NCBI GenBank assembly: GCA_902761825.1
Contig: CACWLY010000034.1
Coordinates: 1 to 34,342, forward strand
Direction: 5' to 3'
Source of the DNA: an uncultured Eubacteriales bacterium
GTDB taxonomy: Bacteria; Bacillota; Clostridia; Christensenellales; Aristaeellaceae
DNA length: 34,342 nt
Below the pieces are notes generated by a model. The model was given only the letters and a program-made list of their open reading frames with translations, was not told where the DNA came from and ran no database searches. Below are positions 1 through 7,775 of this stretch, one piece after another (the first letter of the stretch is position 1; each line of letters begins with the position of its first letter). The translations under genes and the position numbers were made by a program.

Positions 1-129
1 TCGGGATGGGTGTCCAGAGGGCCCAAGCGGGCCCTTTGGCGCAGGTCTTAGGGCCGCGTAGGCCCTAACGTTCCCTTCCCTGCTCTTAATTCACCCTTCA
101 TGAATTGGCTCTTAGAAGATGAATAGTAT
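1..129 (-). repeat. Family-2 palindromic intergenic repeat, truncated by window edge
   Basis: This stretch downstream of the GH2 gene ends in GAATAGTAT at 121-129. Read on the minus strand it begins ATACTATTC. Positions 60-110 match, in inverse orientation, 25305-25355 at 46 of 51 bases by eye. It holds two perfect hairpins: AGGGCCC/GGGCCCT (18-24 with 29-35) and TTAGGGCC/GGCCCTAA (48-55 with 61-68). There is no T-run, so a classical terminator is not evident, although transcripts of the upstream operon must pass into it. The left part lies outside the window. Confidence 0.7.
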
Positions 130-153
130 AAAACCCGAAAAACAGGTTGTCTT

Positions 154-1827
154 TTATTCCATCGTTTCAAACAGCTCTTTTACGACCGCGTAAGCGAGCT
201 TTGGGCGGCGGTATTCATCCACCACGCCTTTATTATTGCGCGTTTTCGGGCGATGAACGGCCCAGCTTTCGTCCACGCGCACGTCGGCAAACTGCCAGAT
301 CAGGATTCCGCACAGATCGGGATGCCGCAAGACCTCCGTGATCTGCTCCCGCAGGATATCGGCCTGGCGCTCCTCCGACCATTTATCGCGGCCGAAGGGA
401 TCATGGAAGCCATAGATCGCGCCTGCGCCGATCTCGCTGACGATGACCGGCTTTCCCCCTCCGCCGCCCGCGGAGATTTCGGCGAGCTTCCGATCCACCG
501 CCTGCCGCACCGGGATATCGTGATACCAGCGCGGGTACAGATTAACGCTCACCGCGTCGCAGTCGCCGTAGACCTGTCCGCCGGGCCGCTCCAGCAGGGC
601 GGCGGTCACAGGCCTGCTGCCGTCCAGCCCGCGCAGCAGGCTGAAAATCTCCCGGTAGCACGCCGCGCCGAAAGCCGTATCATCCGCGCATTCGTTGAGG
701 CTTGCCCAGATAAAGACCGACGGATGGTTAAAGTGCTGCTCCACCATCTCCCGGGTGCAGCGCCGCAGCTGCGGCATAAACAGCGGATGCCGCATCCGCT
801 GCTCGTCGAAGCCGCGGACGTGCGATTCCTCCCACACCAGCATGCCAAGCTCATCGCACAGATCGAGGAAGCGCGGGTCATTGGGATAATGGCAGGTGCG
901 CACGCAGTTCGCTCCCATATCGCGCATGAGCTGGATATCCTGCATCATAGCTTCCAGGGGCACGGCAAGGCCGAACCCGCCATATTCCTCATGGCGGTTG
1001 AAGCCGCGCAGGCGCAGCGCTTTCCCGTTCAGCAGGATGCGCTTTCCTTCCGTCCTGACATCACGGAAACCGATCCGGTCGATCAGGTCGTCCGCCGGCT
1101 GCCCGTCGATCAGCAGCGTCGCGCAGACGGTATAAAGGGCGGGTTCCTCCGGCGACCACGCGCGGACGTCCGGACACAGGCAGGACAGTCCGGCCTGCGC
1201 CGTCCCGTTCGCGGGCAGCAGGACGGTCTTTTCCGCCCGCTGACCGGCGACGCAGACGCAAATTGCGGCCTCGGTCTGCCGGTCACCGAGATTGCGCACC
1301 GAAACCCGGCAGTCCGCCCGCCAGCCTTCCGGCGTGCGCACCGGCGTAACCAGGCAGGACGCGATATATGCAGAATCCAGTTCTTCCACGAGCACAGGCC
1401 GGTGAATGCCGCCGTACGCGTAGTAATCATTGGGCATATGCAGGGCGGAATGCTCGCCGAAGCGGTTGTCCGCTTCCACCCTCAGCGTATGCAGCCCGGG
1501 CGCAACATCCCGGGCAATCGCTTCAAACGCGGTATACGCGCCGTAATGCTCGCATAAAAGCTCGCCGTCCAGGTACACCTTCGCGGCAAAGCTGACGCCG
1601 CCCAGCAGAAAGCGCACGTTGCCGCCGCAGGAAACGGCCTGTTCGTACACGCCGCGCCCGCGATAGCCGCGCAGCGCCGGATGGCTTTCCCACACGCCGG
1701 GCACAACCACGGTTTCCGGCCGGTCCATTCCGCCCGCGTCCGGCGTGGTCAGCGTCCACAGCGGCGCGCATTCCTGGCTGCGGCGGATCTCATGCGTTCT
1801 GAACAATCTGTCCATAGCGTTTTTCAC
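154..1827 (-). CDS. Glycoside hydrolase family 2, beta-glucuronidase-like
   Basis: 557-residue GH2 enzyme with a sugar-binding jelly roll (about 20-150), an immunoglobulin-like domain (about 155-260) and a TIM barrel (about 265-557). The acid/base is probably Glu379 (SLNE) and the nucleophile Glu465 (VSEIG). Asn531-x-Lys533 in RNNKG matches the NxK motif that recognises the glucuronate carboxylate in characterised beta-glucuronidases, so removal of terminal glucuronic acid is the best guess. There is no signal peptide, so the enzyme is probably cytoplasmic. It is slightly shorter than the roughly 600-residue norm. The GTG start overlaps the stop of the BMP gene by four bases and lacks a good ribosome site, suggesting translational coupling. 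An ATG four codons later (1815) is possible. It is the last gene of a four-gene operon. Beta-galactosidase activity is the main alternative. Confidence 0.85.
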   Translation of the reverse strand: MKNAMDRLFRTHEIRRSQECAPLWTLTTPDAGGMDRPETVVVPGVWESHPALRGYRGRGVYEQAVSCGGNVRFLLGGVSFAAKVYLDGELLCEHYGAYTAFEAIARDVAPGLHTLRVEADNRFGEHSALHMPNDYYAYGGIHRPVLVEELDSAYIASCLVTPVRTPEGWRADCRVSVRNLGDRQTEAAICVCVAGQRAEKTVLLPANGTAQAGLSCLCPDVRAWSPEEPALYTVCATLLIDGQPADDLIDRIGFRDVRTEGKRILLNGKALRLRGFNRHEEYGGFGLAVPLEAMMQDIQLMRDMGANCVRTCHYPNDPRFLDLCDELGMLVWEESHVRGFDEQRMRHPLFMPQLRRCTREMVEQHFNHPSVFIWASLNECADDTAFGAACYREIFSLLRGLDGSRPVTAALLERPGGQVYGDCDAVSVNLYPRWYHDIPVRQAVDRKLAEISAGGGGGKPVIVSEIGAGAIYGFHDPFGRDKWSEERQADILREQITEVLRHPDLCGILIWQFADVRVDESWAVHRPKTRNNKGVVDEYRRPKLAYAVVKELFETME

Positions 1828-3014
1828 GGAAGGACCGTGATCACATCGTTGAGCACGTAATGGAAGGAGGAAGCCGAGAAATCCTTGCTTTCGGCGTATC
1901 CCTGGCTGAGATCGCAGGTGTCGCCGCTGTCGTAGGGATCGACTCCCGTATAATTGCCCCGGTACACATCGATGCTTCCCCTGCGGAAGCCCTCGATCGT
2001 CTTGCTGATCTCCGCCTGGACGCCCTCGGCGTTGATCGCCTCGTTTATCTCCAGTATCTCGACCCAGCCCTTATCAAAGCCCGCGCCGATATCGTTGCCG
2101 TGAATGTTCCCCTGCACGTATTTTTCAATGGGCTTGCCGTTCATCAGCGCTTCCACCGCGCCGGTCACATAGGGCACCCAGTTGACCCGGGTGCTGATCA
2201 GCGAGGTAGCGGGCGCGACATCCAGCATGCTCTGATTGTATCCGATATGATATACCGGGCGTTTGCCCGCCGCTTCCTCGCAGGCTACGGCCGTTCCGAC
2301 GGTATCCACGTGCTGCCCGATGATCACGCAGCCCGCGTCGATCAGGGCCGCCGCGCTTTCCTTTTCCTTGTTGTAATTGTTCCAGGTGCCGGTGTATTTC
2401 ACCTTCATCGTGGTCTCCGGCACCACCGACCGCGCGCCCATCAGGAACGCCGTATAGCCCGATATGATTTCCGCGGTGGGGAAAGCGCTGACATAGCCCA
2501 AAACCGCTTCCTCCGGAGTGATCACGTTATCGCGGATCAGCTGCCGCAGCTTCATGCCCGCGACGACGCCGCAGACATACCGTCCCTGGTAGATCGCCCC
2601 GTTGAAGGTATGAAAATTCTTGTTTTCTTCGCCCCGGTCCATATTGCTGAAGGCGGTCTGGCAGATCTGCACCTGCGGATAATCCGCGGCAAGACGGCTG
2701 AACTCGGAGCTGTAGGAATTGGTGAATATGATGCTGCAGCCCGCCTTCACCAGCTCCCGAAGCGGCTGCTCCACTTCCTCCTCCAGCACGTTGCTGCGCG
2801 TATAGGTGACCACCCGCTCCGGGTATTTCTTTTCAAGCGCTATTTTTGCGAGGGAAAAATTATAGGTATAGGGCGTGATTTCATCGTTGTCGTAGATGAA
2901 ACCCACCTTCAGCACGCTCTCCTCGGACAGGAGCTTCCAGGGCGAATAAATCATCGCGAACGCCAGCAATATGACCAGGGCGACCGCGACGGTCGCAATA
3001 TAATACCGCTTCAT
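1824..3014 (-). CDS. BMP family (PnrA-like) substrate-binding protein, membrane-anchored
   Basis: 396 residues. An N-terminal hydrophobic segment (about 5-27) without a lipobox cysteine suggests a signal anchor rather than a lipoprotein. The rest follows the basic membrane protein/PnrA fold: KVGFIYDND at the start of lobe 1, NGAIYQGRYVCGVVAGM, GYVSAFPTAEIISGYTAF, and the GCVIIGQHVDT stretch of lobe 2. Known family members bind nucleosides for ABC importers. No permease or ATPase gene is adjacent. It lies 24 bases after the HD-GYP sensor gene and is preceded by GGGAGG, so it probably delivers or senses a ligand for that system (inference). The ligand cannot be told from sequence. Confidence 0.85.
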   Translation of the reverse strand: MKRYYIATVAVALVILLAFAMIYSPWKLLSEESVLKVGFIYDNDEITPYTYNFSLAKIALEKKYPERVVTYTRSNVLEEEVEQPLRELVKAGCSIIFTNSYSSEFSRLAADYPQVQICQTAFSNMDRGEENKNFHTFNGAIYQGRYVCGVVAGMKLRQLIRDNVITPEEAVLGYVSAFPTAEIISGYTAFLMGARSVVPETTMKVKYTGTWNNYNKEKESAAALIDAGCVIIGQHVDTVGTAVACEEAAGKRPVYHIGYNQSMLDVAPATSLISTRVNWVPYVTGAVEALMNGKPIEKYVQGNIHGNDIGAGFDKGWVEILEINEAINAEGVQAEISKTIEGFRRGSIDVYRGNYTGVDPYDSGDTCDLSQGYAESKDFSASSFHYVLNDVITVLP

Positions 3015-3038
3015 CTTCTCATCCTCCCGGCGCAGCCT

Positions 3039-6000
3039 TTACTGCTGTTCCTCTCCGACGCCGTACAGCTCCTTCAGGTTGATCTTGCCTTCGTCGATCA
3101 GCCGCAGCAGGATATCCACCATCTGCGGGTCAAACTGGGTGCCGCGCCCATTGCGCATTTCATTGAGCACGTAATCAAAGTCCATCTTCTTGCGGTACAC
3201 GCGGTTGGCCGTCATGGCGTCGAAAGCGTCGGCCACGCCGATGATCCGGGCGTACAGCGGTATCTCCTCGTCCTTGAGCCCGTCGGGATAGCCGCGGCCG
3301 TCGTAGCGCTCGTGATGGTGGTGCGCGCCTTCCACCACATGATCGATGAGCGTAAAGTCCTTGAGAATCTCCGCGCCGCGCAGCGTATGGGATTTCATCA
3401 CGGCGTATTCCTCGTCGGTCAGGCGGGCGGGCTTGTTGAGAATAGCGTCGGGTATGCCGATCTTGCCGATATCGTGCATCAGCGCGGCTTTGCGCAGGTT
3501 TTCGATATCCCGCTCGCTGAAGCCCAGCTCCCGCGCGATCATGACCGAATACTGGGATACGCGCTGCGAATGCTGGCTGGTGCGCTCGTCCTTGGCATCC
3601 ACGGCCTTGGCGATGGCGATGATGGTTTCGTTGCCCATCTGCACCTGTTGACGCGCGAGGGCCAGTTCCCGCTGCTGGATATCCAGCGTGCGCTGGATGC
3701 GCATGCGCGCGAGGAACCAGCTGAGCCAGGCTACGGTGATCATGGGCACGGCCAGGATATAAGCGATGAACCAGGGATAATCGTATATTTTCTTCGTCTT
3801 GACCAGCGAATACGTGCGCTCGCTGAGTATCTCGGTCTGGTCGGCGTTGAACACCGCGAGATGGAACGTGTAGTTGCCGGTCGGCAGGTTGGTATAGACG
3901 ATGCTGTTGAGCGCGGTCTGGGAGAGGATCGTCCAGTGGCTGTCAAAGCCTTCCAGGTAATACCCCGCCGTGGGGTCCTGAATGGTGTAGTTGATGATCT
4001 CGGGGAAAAGCTCCACCTTGCTCACGCTGCGGCTGATCTCGATGGGATTGCCGCGCTCCATGGGGAAAGGCCGGTTGTCCAGCCTGACCGCGGCAAGGCT
4101 CATGCGGTAGGTCTGGGAGCCGCTGTCATAGCGCTGGGTATCCAGAATGAACACGCCGGTATCGCAGGGCAGGAACAGCCCGGCTTCGCCGTCGTAATAA
4201 TTCCAGGAGTTGGCCGTCAGCGCGCTGTTCAGCCCGCGCCTGGAATCCAGCAGCTCATAGCTGATCTCCTCCACGCCCGAAAGCAGCTCGTCCCGGTCCA
4301 CCACATAGATGCCCGCGCTGCTCATCACGAACATGGTATCCGGATCCTGGAACCAGATATTGTAATTGTTGAAGTACGGGAAATTGTTCAGCGGGCGGAT
4401 CTCTTCCTTGTCGGGGTCCAGATAGCACAGGCCGTTGCTGGTCACGACAAAAACGCCGTTCGTCTTGGGATCGCGCACCGTGCGCAGGATGACCTCGGAG
4501 CCGAGCCCGTCCTCGAGGGTGAGCATCCGCGCGATCTGCCCGTTCTCGATCAGGGCGATGCCGTCTCCGTCCGTGCCCGCGAGGATACGCCCGTCCGCCA
4601 ATTCGGTCACGGTCAGGATCATGGAATTGATCAGGCCGTCCGCATAGCGCAGCGTGCGGGTAATGCGATGATCCCGGATAAAGCTGATGCCGGTATCGCC
4701 CGCCGCCACGATCGTGCCGTCGCTGATCTCGGTCACCAGCCGGGCGCGGTTGCCGAAGCTGCCGTTCTCACTGTTATAGAAATACTGCGTGCCGTCGGGC
4801 TCCACCTCGACCAGGCCGTTCCCGTACGTGCACACCCACAGGTGATCCAGCGAATCGACGATCATGCAGCGGATGCGGATGCCGGAAAGCATTTCCGTCA
4901 GGTCGTTTTCTATGCGCTGCCTGCAATCCGCGTCCACGATATCGAGCCCTTTGTCCGTGCCGAAATAGTAAGCGCCGCCCCATTTGACGATGGTATTGAC
5001 CACCTGCTGATTCATGCCGACGGTGCTGTACACATTGCGGAAGGGCGAAGGCGCAAGGCGCAGAAGCCCGAGGCGGGAAGAGGTGAACCACAGATTGCCC
5101 TGATAATCCAGCAGCATATTGTCGATGGAGTTGTTGAAATCGTTGGTATTGATCCGGCTGAACCGGCCCTCGGGGGGAATATAGCCGACGCCGTTATCGG
5201 CGGAAACGATCAGCTGGCCGTTCTTCAGAAAATACAGATCCTTGATGTTGGAAAGCCCCTCGCACGCGATCGTCTCTACCTCGTCAAGCGCGCCGCGGGA
5301 AATATCGTACACGTAGATCGTGCCCGACGCGGCGCCCGCCAAAAGGCGTCCGGAGGGATCGAAGCAGCAGGAACGGTAAATGTCCTTTCCTCCCGTCAGC
5401 TGCCGGGAGCTGAGTATCTTTCCCCTCCGCAGCAGAAAGAGCCGCCCGTTGCTGGTAACGGCGGCCACGTGGCCCGTATCGTCCGCGGCGATATCGTCCG
5501 CGTAATTGACTTCCCACAGCGTATCCACCGTTTTCAGGCCGCCGCTGAGCGAAAGCACGTGCATGCTGCCGGTCGTGCCGACATAGTAATATCCGTCCTT
5601 GCTCTGAACGATGGAGCGCACGGAATTGGAGGGAAGGCCGGTCGACTCGTCCAGCACGTTGGTGATCTTTTCATTGATGGAGATCGAAAGCCCCTTGTCG
5701 TTCGTGCCGATCCACAAGCGGCCTTCCTCGTCCACGTACAGGCAGTTGACGTTGCGCACCGAGCTGTAATTGTCCATCCAGCGGAACTCGCGGCCGTTAT
5801 AGCGGTACAGGCCCGCGTAGGTGCCGATCCAGAGGATGCCGTCGTTGGTCTGCGCGATATCGTTGGCCTCGCCGCAGGGCAGGCCGTTTTTGCTGCCGTA
5901 CACCGTCTGCACATAATCGTTGTAATCGGCCGTTATGGTTTCGTTCCCCTCGGCGCGCGCCATGGCCGCGCCGAAGCAGAGACCGATCGCAAGCAGCACG

Positions 6001-6599
6001 CAGACCGCTTTGGCGGCCGTTTCCGCATCGGGTTTCGGCTCTCCCTTGTTTTTCTTTTTGACGATCCATCGGATCAGCCGCAGCATAAGGAAAAGGAAGA
6101 GCAGCGTCAGCAGCTTATCCATAAAGTCGACATAGAACTGCCCCAGCACGTCGCTGAGTATCACGGGAAAGCCGTACTCCTGCAGGAACGCGATGACGCC
6201 GTCGCCCCATTTGTTGGCCGTGCTGCCGCCCGAAAACAGAATGTTGAGCGGGGCGGAAACCACGATGGCCGCGACAGCCGCGAAGGCCGCGACCGACATG
6301 GTGCCAAACAGCGTTTCCAGCATTTTGCGCTTCGCGGCGATGCCGACGATAACGCCCATGGCGACGCTGGTCAGCCCGTAAATCACCGAAAGGCGGTTTT
6401 CCATGCCGCTGATCAGGTTTCCCGCCAGGCCCACGATGCTGCCGCACACCGGGCCGGCCACATAGGCGCAGAACACCGTGCCGAAGGAATCCAGCCAGAC
6501 CGGCAGCTCCAGAAGCGCCGAGAGCTTCCTGCCGCCGTAATTGAGCAGGATGCACAGCGCGATAAATATGCAGAACTGATACAGCTTCCATTTTTTCAT
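3039..6599 (-). CDS. Multidomain membrane sensor: S-component-like domain, Reg_prop propeller, Y_Y_Y, HD-GYP
   Basis: About 1186 residues. Residues 1-180 hold five or six hydrophobic helices resembling ECF-transporter S components (DSFGTVFCAYVAGPVCG). A further helix near 197-215 ends in ARAEG, like an internal signal sequence. Residues 220-830 are two-component-regulator propeller repeats (ILWIGTYAGLYRYNG, RLWIGTNDKGLS), followed by a Y_Y_Y-type beta domain. A helix at about 943-965 and a short coiled coil lead to a cytoplasmic HD-GYP domain with HDIGK near 1042 and RGYPDG near 1103. HD-GYP enzymes hydrolyse cyclic di-GMP, and the core residues look intact. In Bacteroidetes such propellers usually feed histidine kinases; here the output is a phosphodiesterase. 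The start at 6599 is preferred (GGGGG upstream); 6620 is the longer option, which has no ribosome site. Confidence 0.88.
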   Translation of the reverse strand: MKKWKLYQFCIFIALCILLNYGGRKLSALLELPVWLDSFGTVFCAYVAGPVCGSIVGLAGNLISGMENRLSVIYGLTSVAMGVIVGIAAKRKMLETLFGTMSVAAFAAVAAIVVSAPLNILFSGGSTANKWGDGVIAFLQEYGFPVILSDVLGQFYVDFMDKLLTLLFLFLMLRLIRWIVKKKNKGEPKPDAETAAKAVCVLLAIGLCFGAAMARAEGNETITADYNDYVQTVYGSKNGLPCGEANDIAQTNDGILWIGTYAGLYRYNGREFRWMDNYSSVRNVNCLYVDEEGRLWIGTNDKGLSISINEKITNVLDESTGLPSNSVRSIVQSKDGYYYVGTTGSMHVLSLSGGLKTVDTLWEVNYADDIAADDTGHVAAVTSNGRLFLLRRGKILSSRQLTGGKDIYRSCCFDPSGRLLAGAASGTIYVYDISRGALDEVETIACEGLSNIKDLYFLKNGQLIVSADNGVGYIPPEGRFSRINTNDFNNSIDNMLLDYQGNLWFTSSRLGLLRLAPSPFRNVYSTVGMNQQVVNTIVKWGGAYYFGTDKGLDIVDADCRQRIENDLTEMLSGIRIRCMIVDSLDHLWVCTYGNGLVEVEPDGTQYFYNSENGSFGNRARLVTEISDGTIVAAGDTGISFIRDHRITRTLRYADGLINSMILTVTELADGRILAGTDGDGIALIENGQIARMLTLEDGLGSEVILRTVRDPKTNGVFVVTSNGLCYLDPDKEEIRPLNNFPYFNNYNIWFQDPDTMFVMSSAGIYVVDRDELLSGVEEISYELLDSRRGLNSALTANSWNYYDGEAGLFLPCDTGVFILDTQRYDSGSQTYRMSLAAVRLDNRPFPMERGNPIEISRSVSKVELFPEIINYTIQDPTAGYYLEGFDSHWTILSQTALNSIVYTNLPTGNYTFHLAVFNADQTEILSERTYSLVKTKKIYDYPWFIAYILAVPMITVAWLSWFLARMRIQRTLDIQQRELALARQQVQMGNETIIAIAKAVDAKDERTSQHSQRVSQYSVMIARELGFSERDIENLRKAALMHDIGKIGIPDAILNKPARLTDEEYAVMKSHTLRGAEILKDFTLIDHVVEGAHHHHERYDGRGYPDGLKDEEIPLYARIIGVADAFDAMTANRVYRKKMDFDYVLNEMRNGRGTQFDPQMVDILLRLIDEGKINLKELYGVGEEQQ

Positions 6600-6642
6600 A
6601 AGCCGCACCCCCGGAATCATCTGTTTCTTTCATTCAGCGGGA

Positions 6643-7572
6643 TCACATGCCAAGCAGCGCCGCGTAGGCGCTGTACTCGTCAAACCATTGCTCGTAGCGG
6701 CCGGAGGCCGTCAGTTCGTCGATCACGCCGTTGACGAAATACATCAGCTGGAATTCGCCTTTTTTGCCTGCGACCCGGTCGCCGTCCAGCACGTCCTTCT
6801 GCTGGAAACGGACGCCGGTCACCAGGCTGAGCCCGGAGCCGCGGTTGTTGCGGATGTACGCCTGCGCCGTTTCCATATTCACGACGGCGGCGTCCGCGTC
6901 TCCCGTTTCAACCGCCGTATACACTTCCTGGATGGAAGAAAGCCGCTGGAACTCCCGGTAGACCGTGATATTCTGCGCGCTGAGCGCTTCCTGCAGGGAA
7001 CCGCTCTGCGCCACGATCTTTCTGGTGGCAAGATCGCCGATGCCCATGATGTCCTCCGCGTCGTCGATCCGGATCAGGAGGACGCAGCCCGTGCCGCCCT
7101 GGGAAAAGTGATAGCCCTTCGACATTTCCACGGCCGAGGCGCGGGCGGGCGTGTACGCCAAACCGGATATTGCCAGATCGCAGACGCCCTCCGCCACCGC
7201 GTTCAGAACCTCGGTAAACTCCATCGGGATGATCTCCAGCTCCACGCCCATCCGCTCGGCCAGCAGCCTGGCAAATTCCATATCGGCGCCCACATACTGC
7301 CGCTGTCCTTCCAGCGCGGGATCGATGAACTCCTGTGGCGGGAAATACGGCTCGGTAGCCACGCGCAGGACGCCGCGGTCGCGGATCAGCCCCAGCACGC
7401 CTTCGGCATCCTGCGGAATGCCCTGCGACACATCCATGGAGCCGTCCACGAAGTTCCATATATTTTCCATATACTGCGTTCCGACGTCTTCCGCCGCCGC
7501 GCAGGAAAACGCCAGCAAAACCGCAATCAGAATCATCAGGATCCCGGCCGTTTTTCGCAATGCTTTTTCCAT
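6643..7572 (-). CDS. Family 3 extracellular solute-binding protein
   Basis: 309 residues with an N-terminal signal sequence (about 1-27, ending FSCAAAED). The cysteine could be lipidated, but the lipobox is imperfect. The mature part has the SBP_bac_3 hallmarks: RGVLRVATEPYFPPQEF, GADMEFARLLAERMGVELEI and DLAISGLAYTPARASAVEMS, as in binding proteins for amino acids or other small polar ligands. The ATG at 7572 is chosen because AGGAG lies just upstream; a longer reading from 7617 has no such site. First gene of the operon, 43 bases before the HD-GYP sensor start. No ABC permease or ATPase follows, so a periplasmic-type sensing role for the next protein is more likely than transport (inference). 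Confidence 0.88.
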   Translation of the reverse strand: MEKALRKTAGILMILIAVLLAFSCAAAEDVGTQYMENIWNFVDGSMDVSQGIPQDAEGVLGLIRDRGVLRVATEPYFPPQEFIDPALEGQRQYVGADMEFARLLAERMGVELEIIPMEFTEVLNAVAEGVCDLAISGLAYTPARASAVEMSKGYHFSQGGTGCVLLIRIDDAEDIMGIGDLATRKIVAQSGSLQEALSAQNITVYREFQRLSSIQEVYTAVETGDADAAVVNMETAQAYIRNNRGSGLSLVTGVRFQQKDVLDGDRVAGKKGEFQLMYFVNGVIDELTASGRYEQWFDEYSAYAALLGM

Positions 7573-7647
7573 GTGGTCTCCTTCCGCTTTCTCCTGCCCG
7601 AAAGCAGCGAAGCGCACTCAGTTCAACAAGATTCCCATGATATTCCC

Positions 7648-7656
7648 ATTATATCA
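7648..7656 (-). promoter_or_regulatory. Extended -10 promoter of the SBP/HD-GYP operon
   Basis: On the minus strand this reads TGATATAAT, a consensus -10 with the TG extension. The -35 region is poor (a T-rich TAGCTT about 17 bases upstream), as is common for extended -10 promoters. It lies about 75 bases ahead of the SBP start at 7572. Confidence 0.65.
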
Positions 7657-7716
7657 AACATCGCTGAAAAAAGCTACTTATTCTTGTATCCGGAATGCAT
7701 TTTCCGCCGACATAAA

Positions 7717-7746
7717 GAAAAAAACGAAAGGGGCCGCGAAGGCCCC
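7717..7746 (-). terminator. Intrinsic terminator of the MarR/ABC operon
   Basis: On the minus strand GGGGCC (7741-7746) pairs with GGCCCC (7730-7735) across a five-base loop and is followed by a T-rich run (positions 7729 down to about 7717). It lies 30 bases beyond the stop of the last ABC gene. Confidence 0.8.
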
Positions 7747-7775
7747 TGACGTTTATCTGATTCATCCAGCGCGGA

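Noticed and set aside
1860..6734. Very long open frame on the plus strand opposite the HD-GYP and BMP genes
   Set aside because: It is antisense to clearly homologous genes, lacks a ribosome site and has low-complexity His/Arg/Ala-rich composition; high GC in the real genes removes stop codons in this frame.
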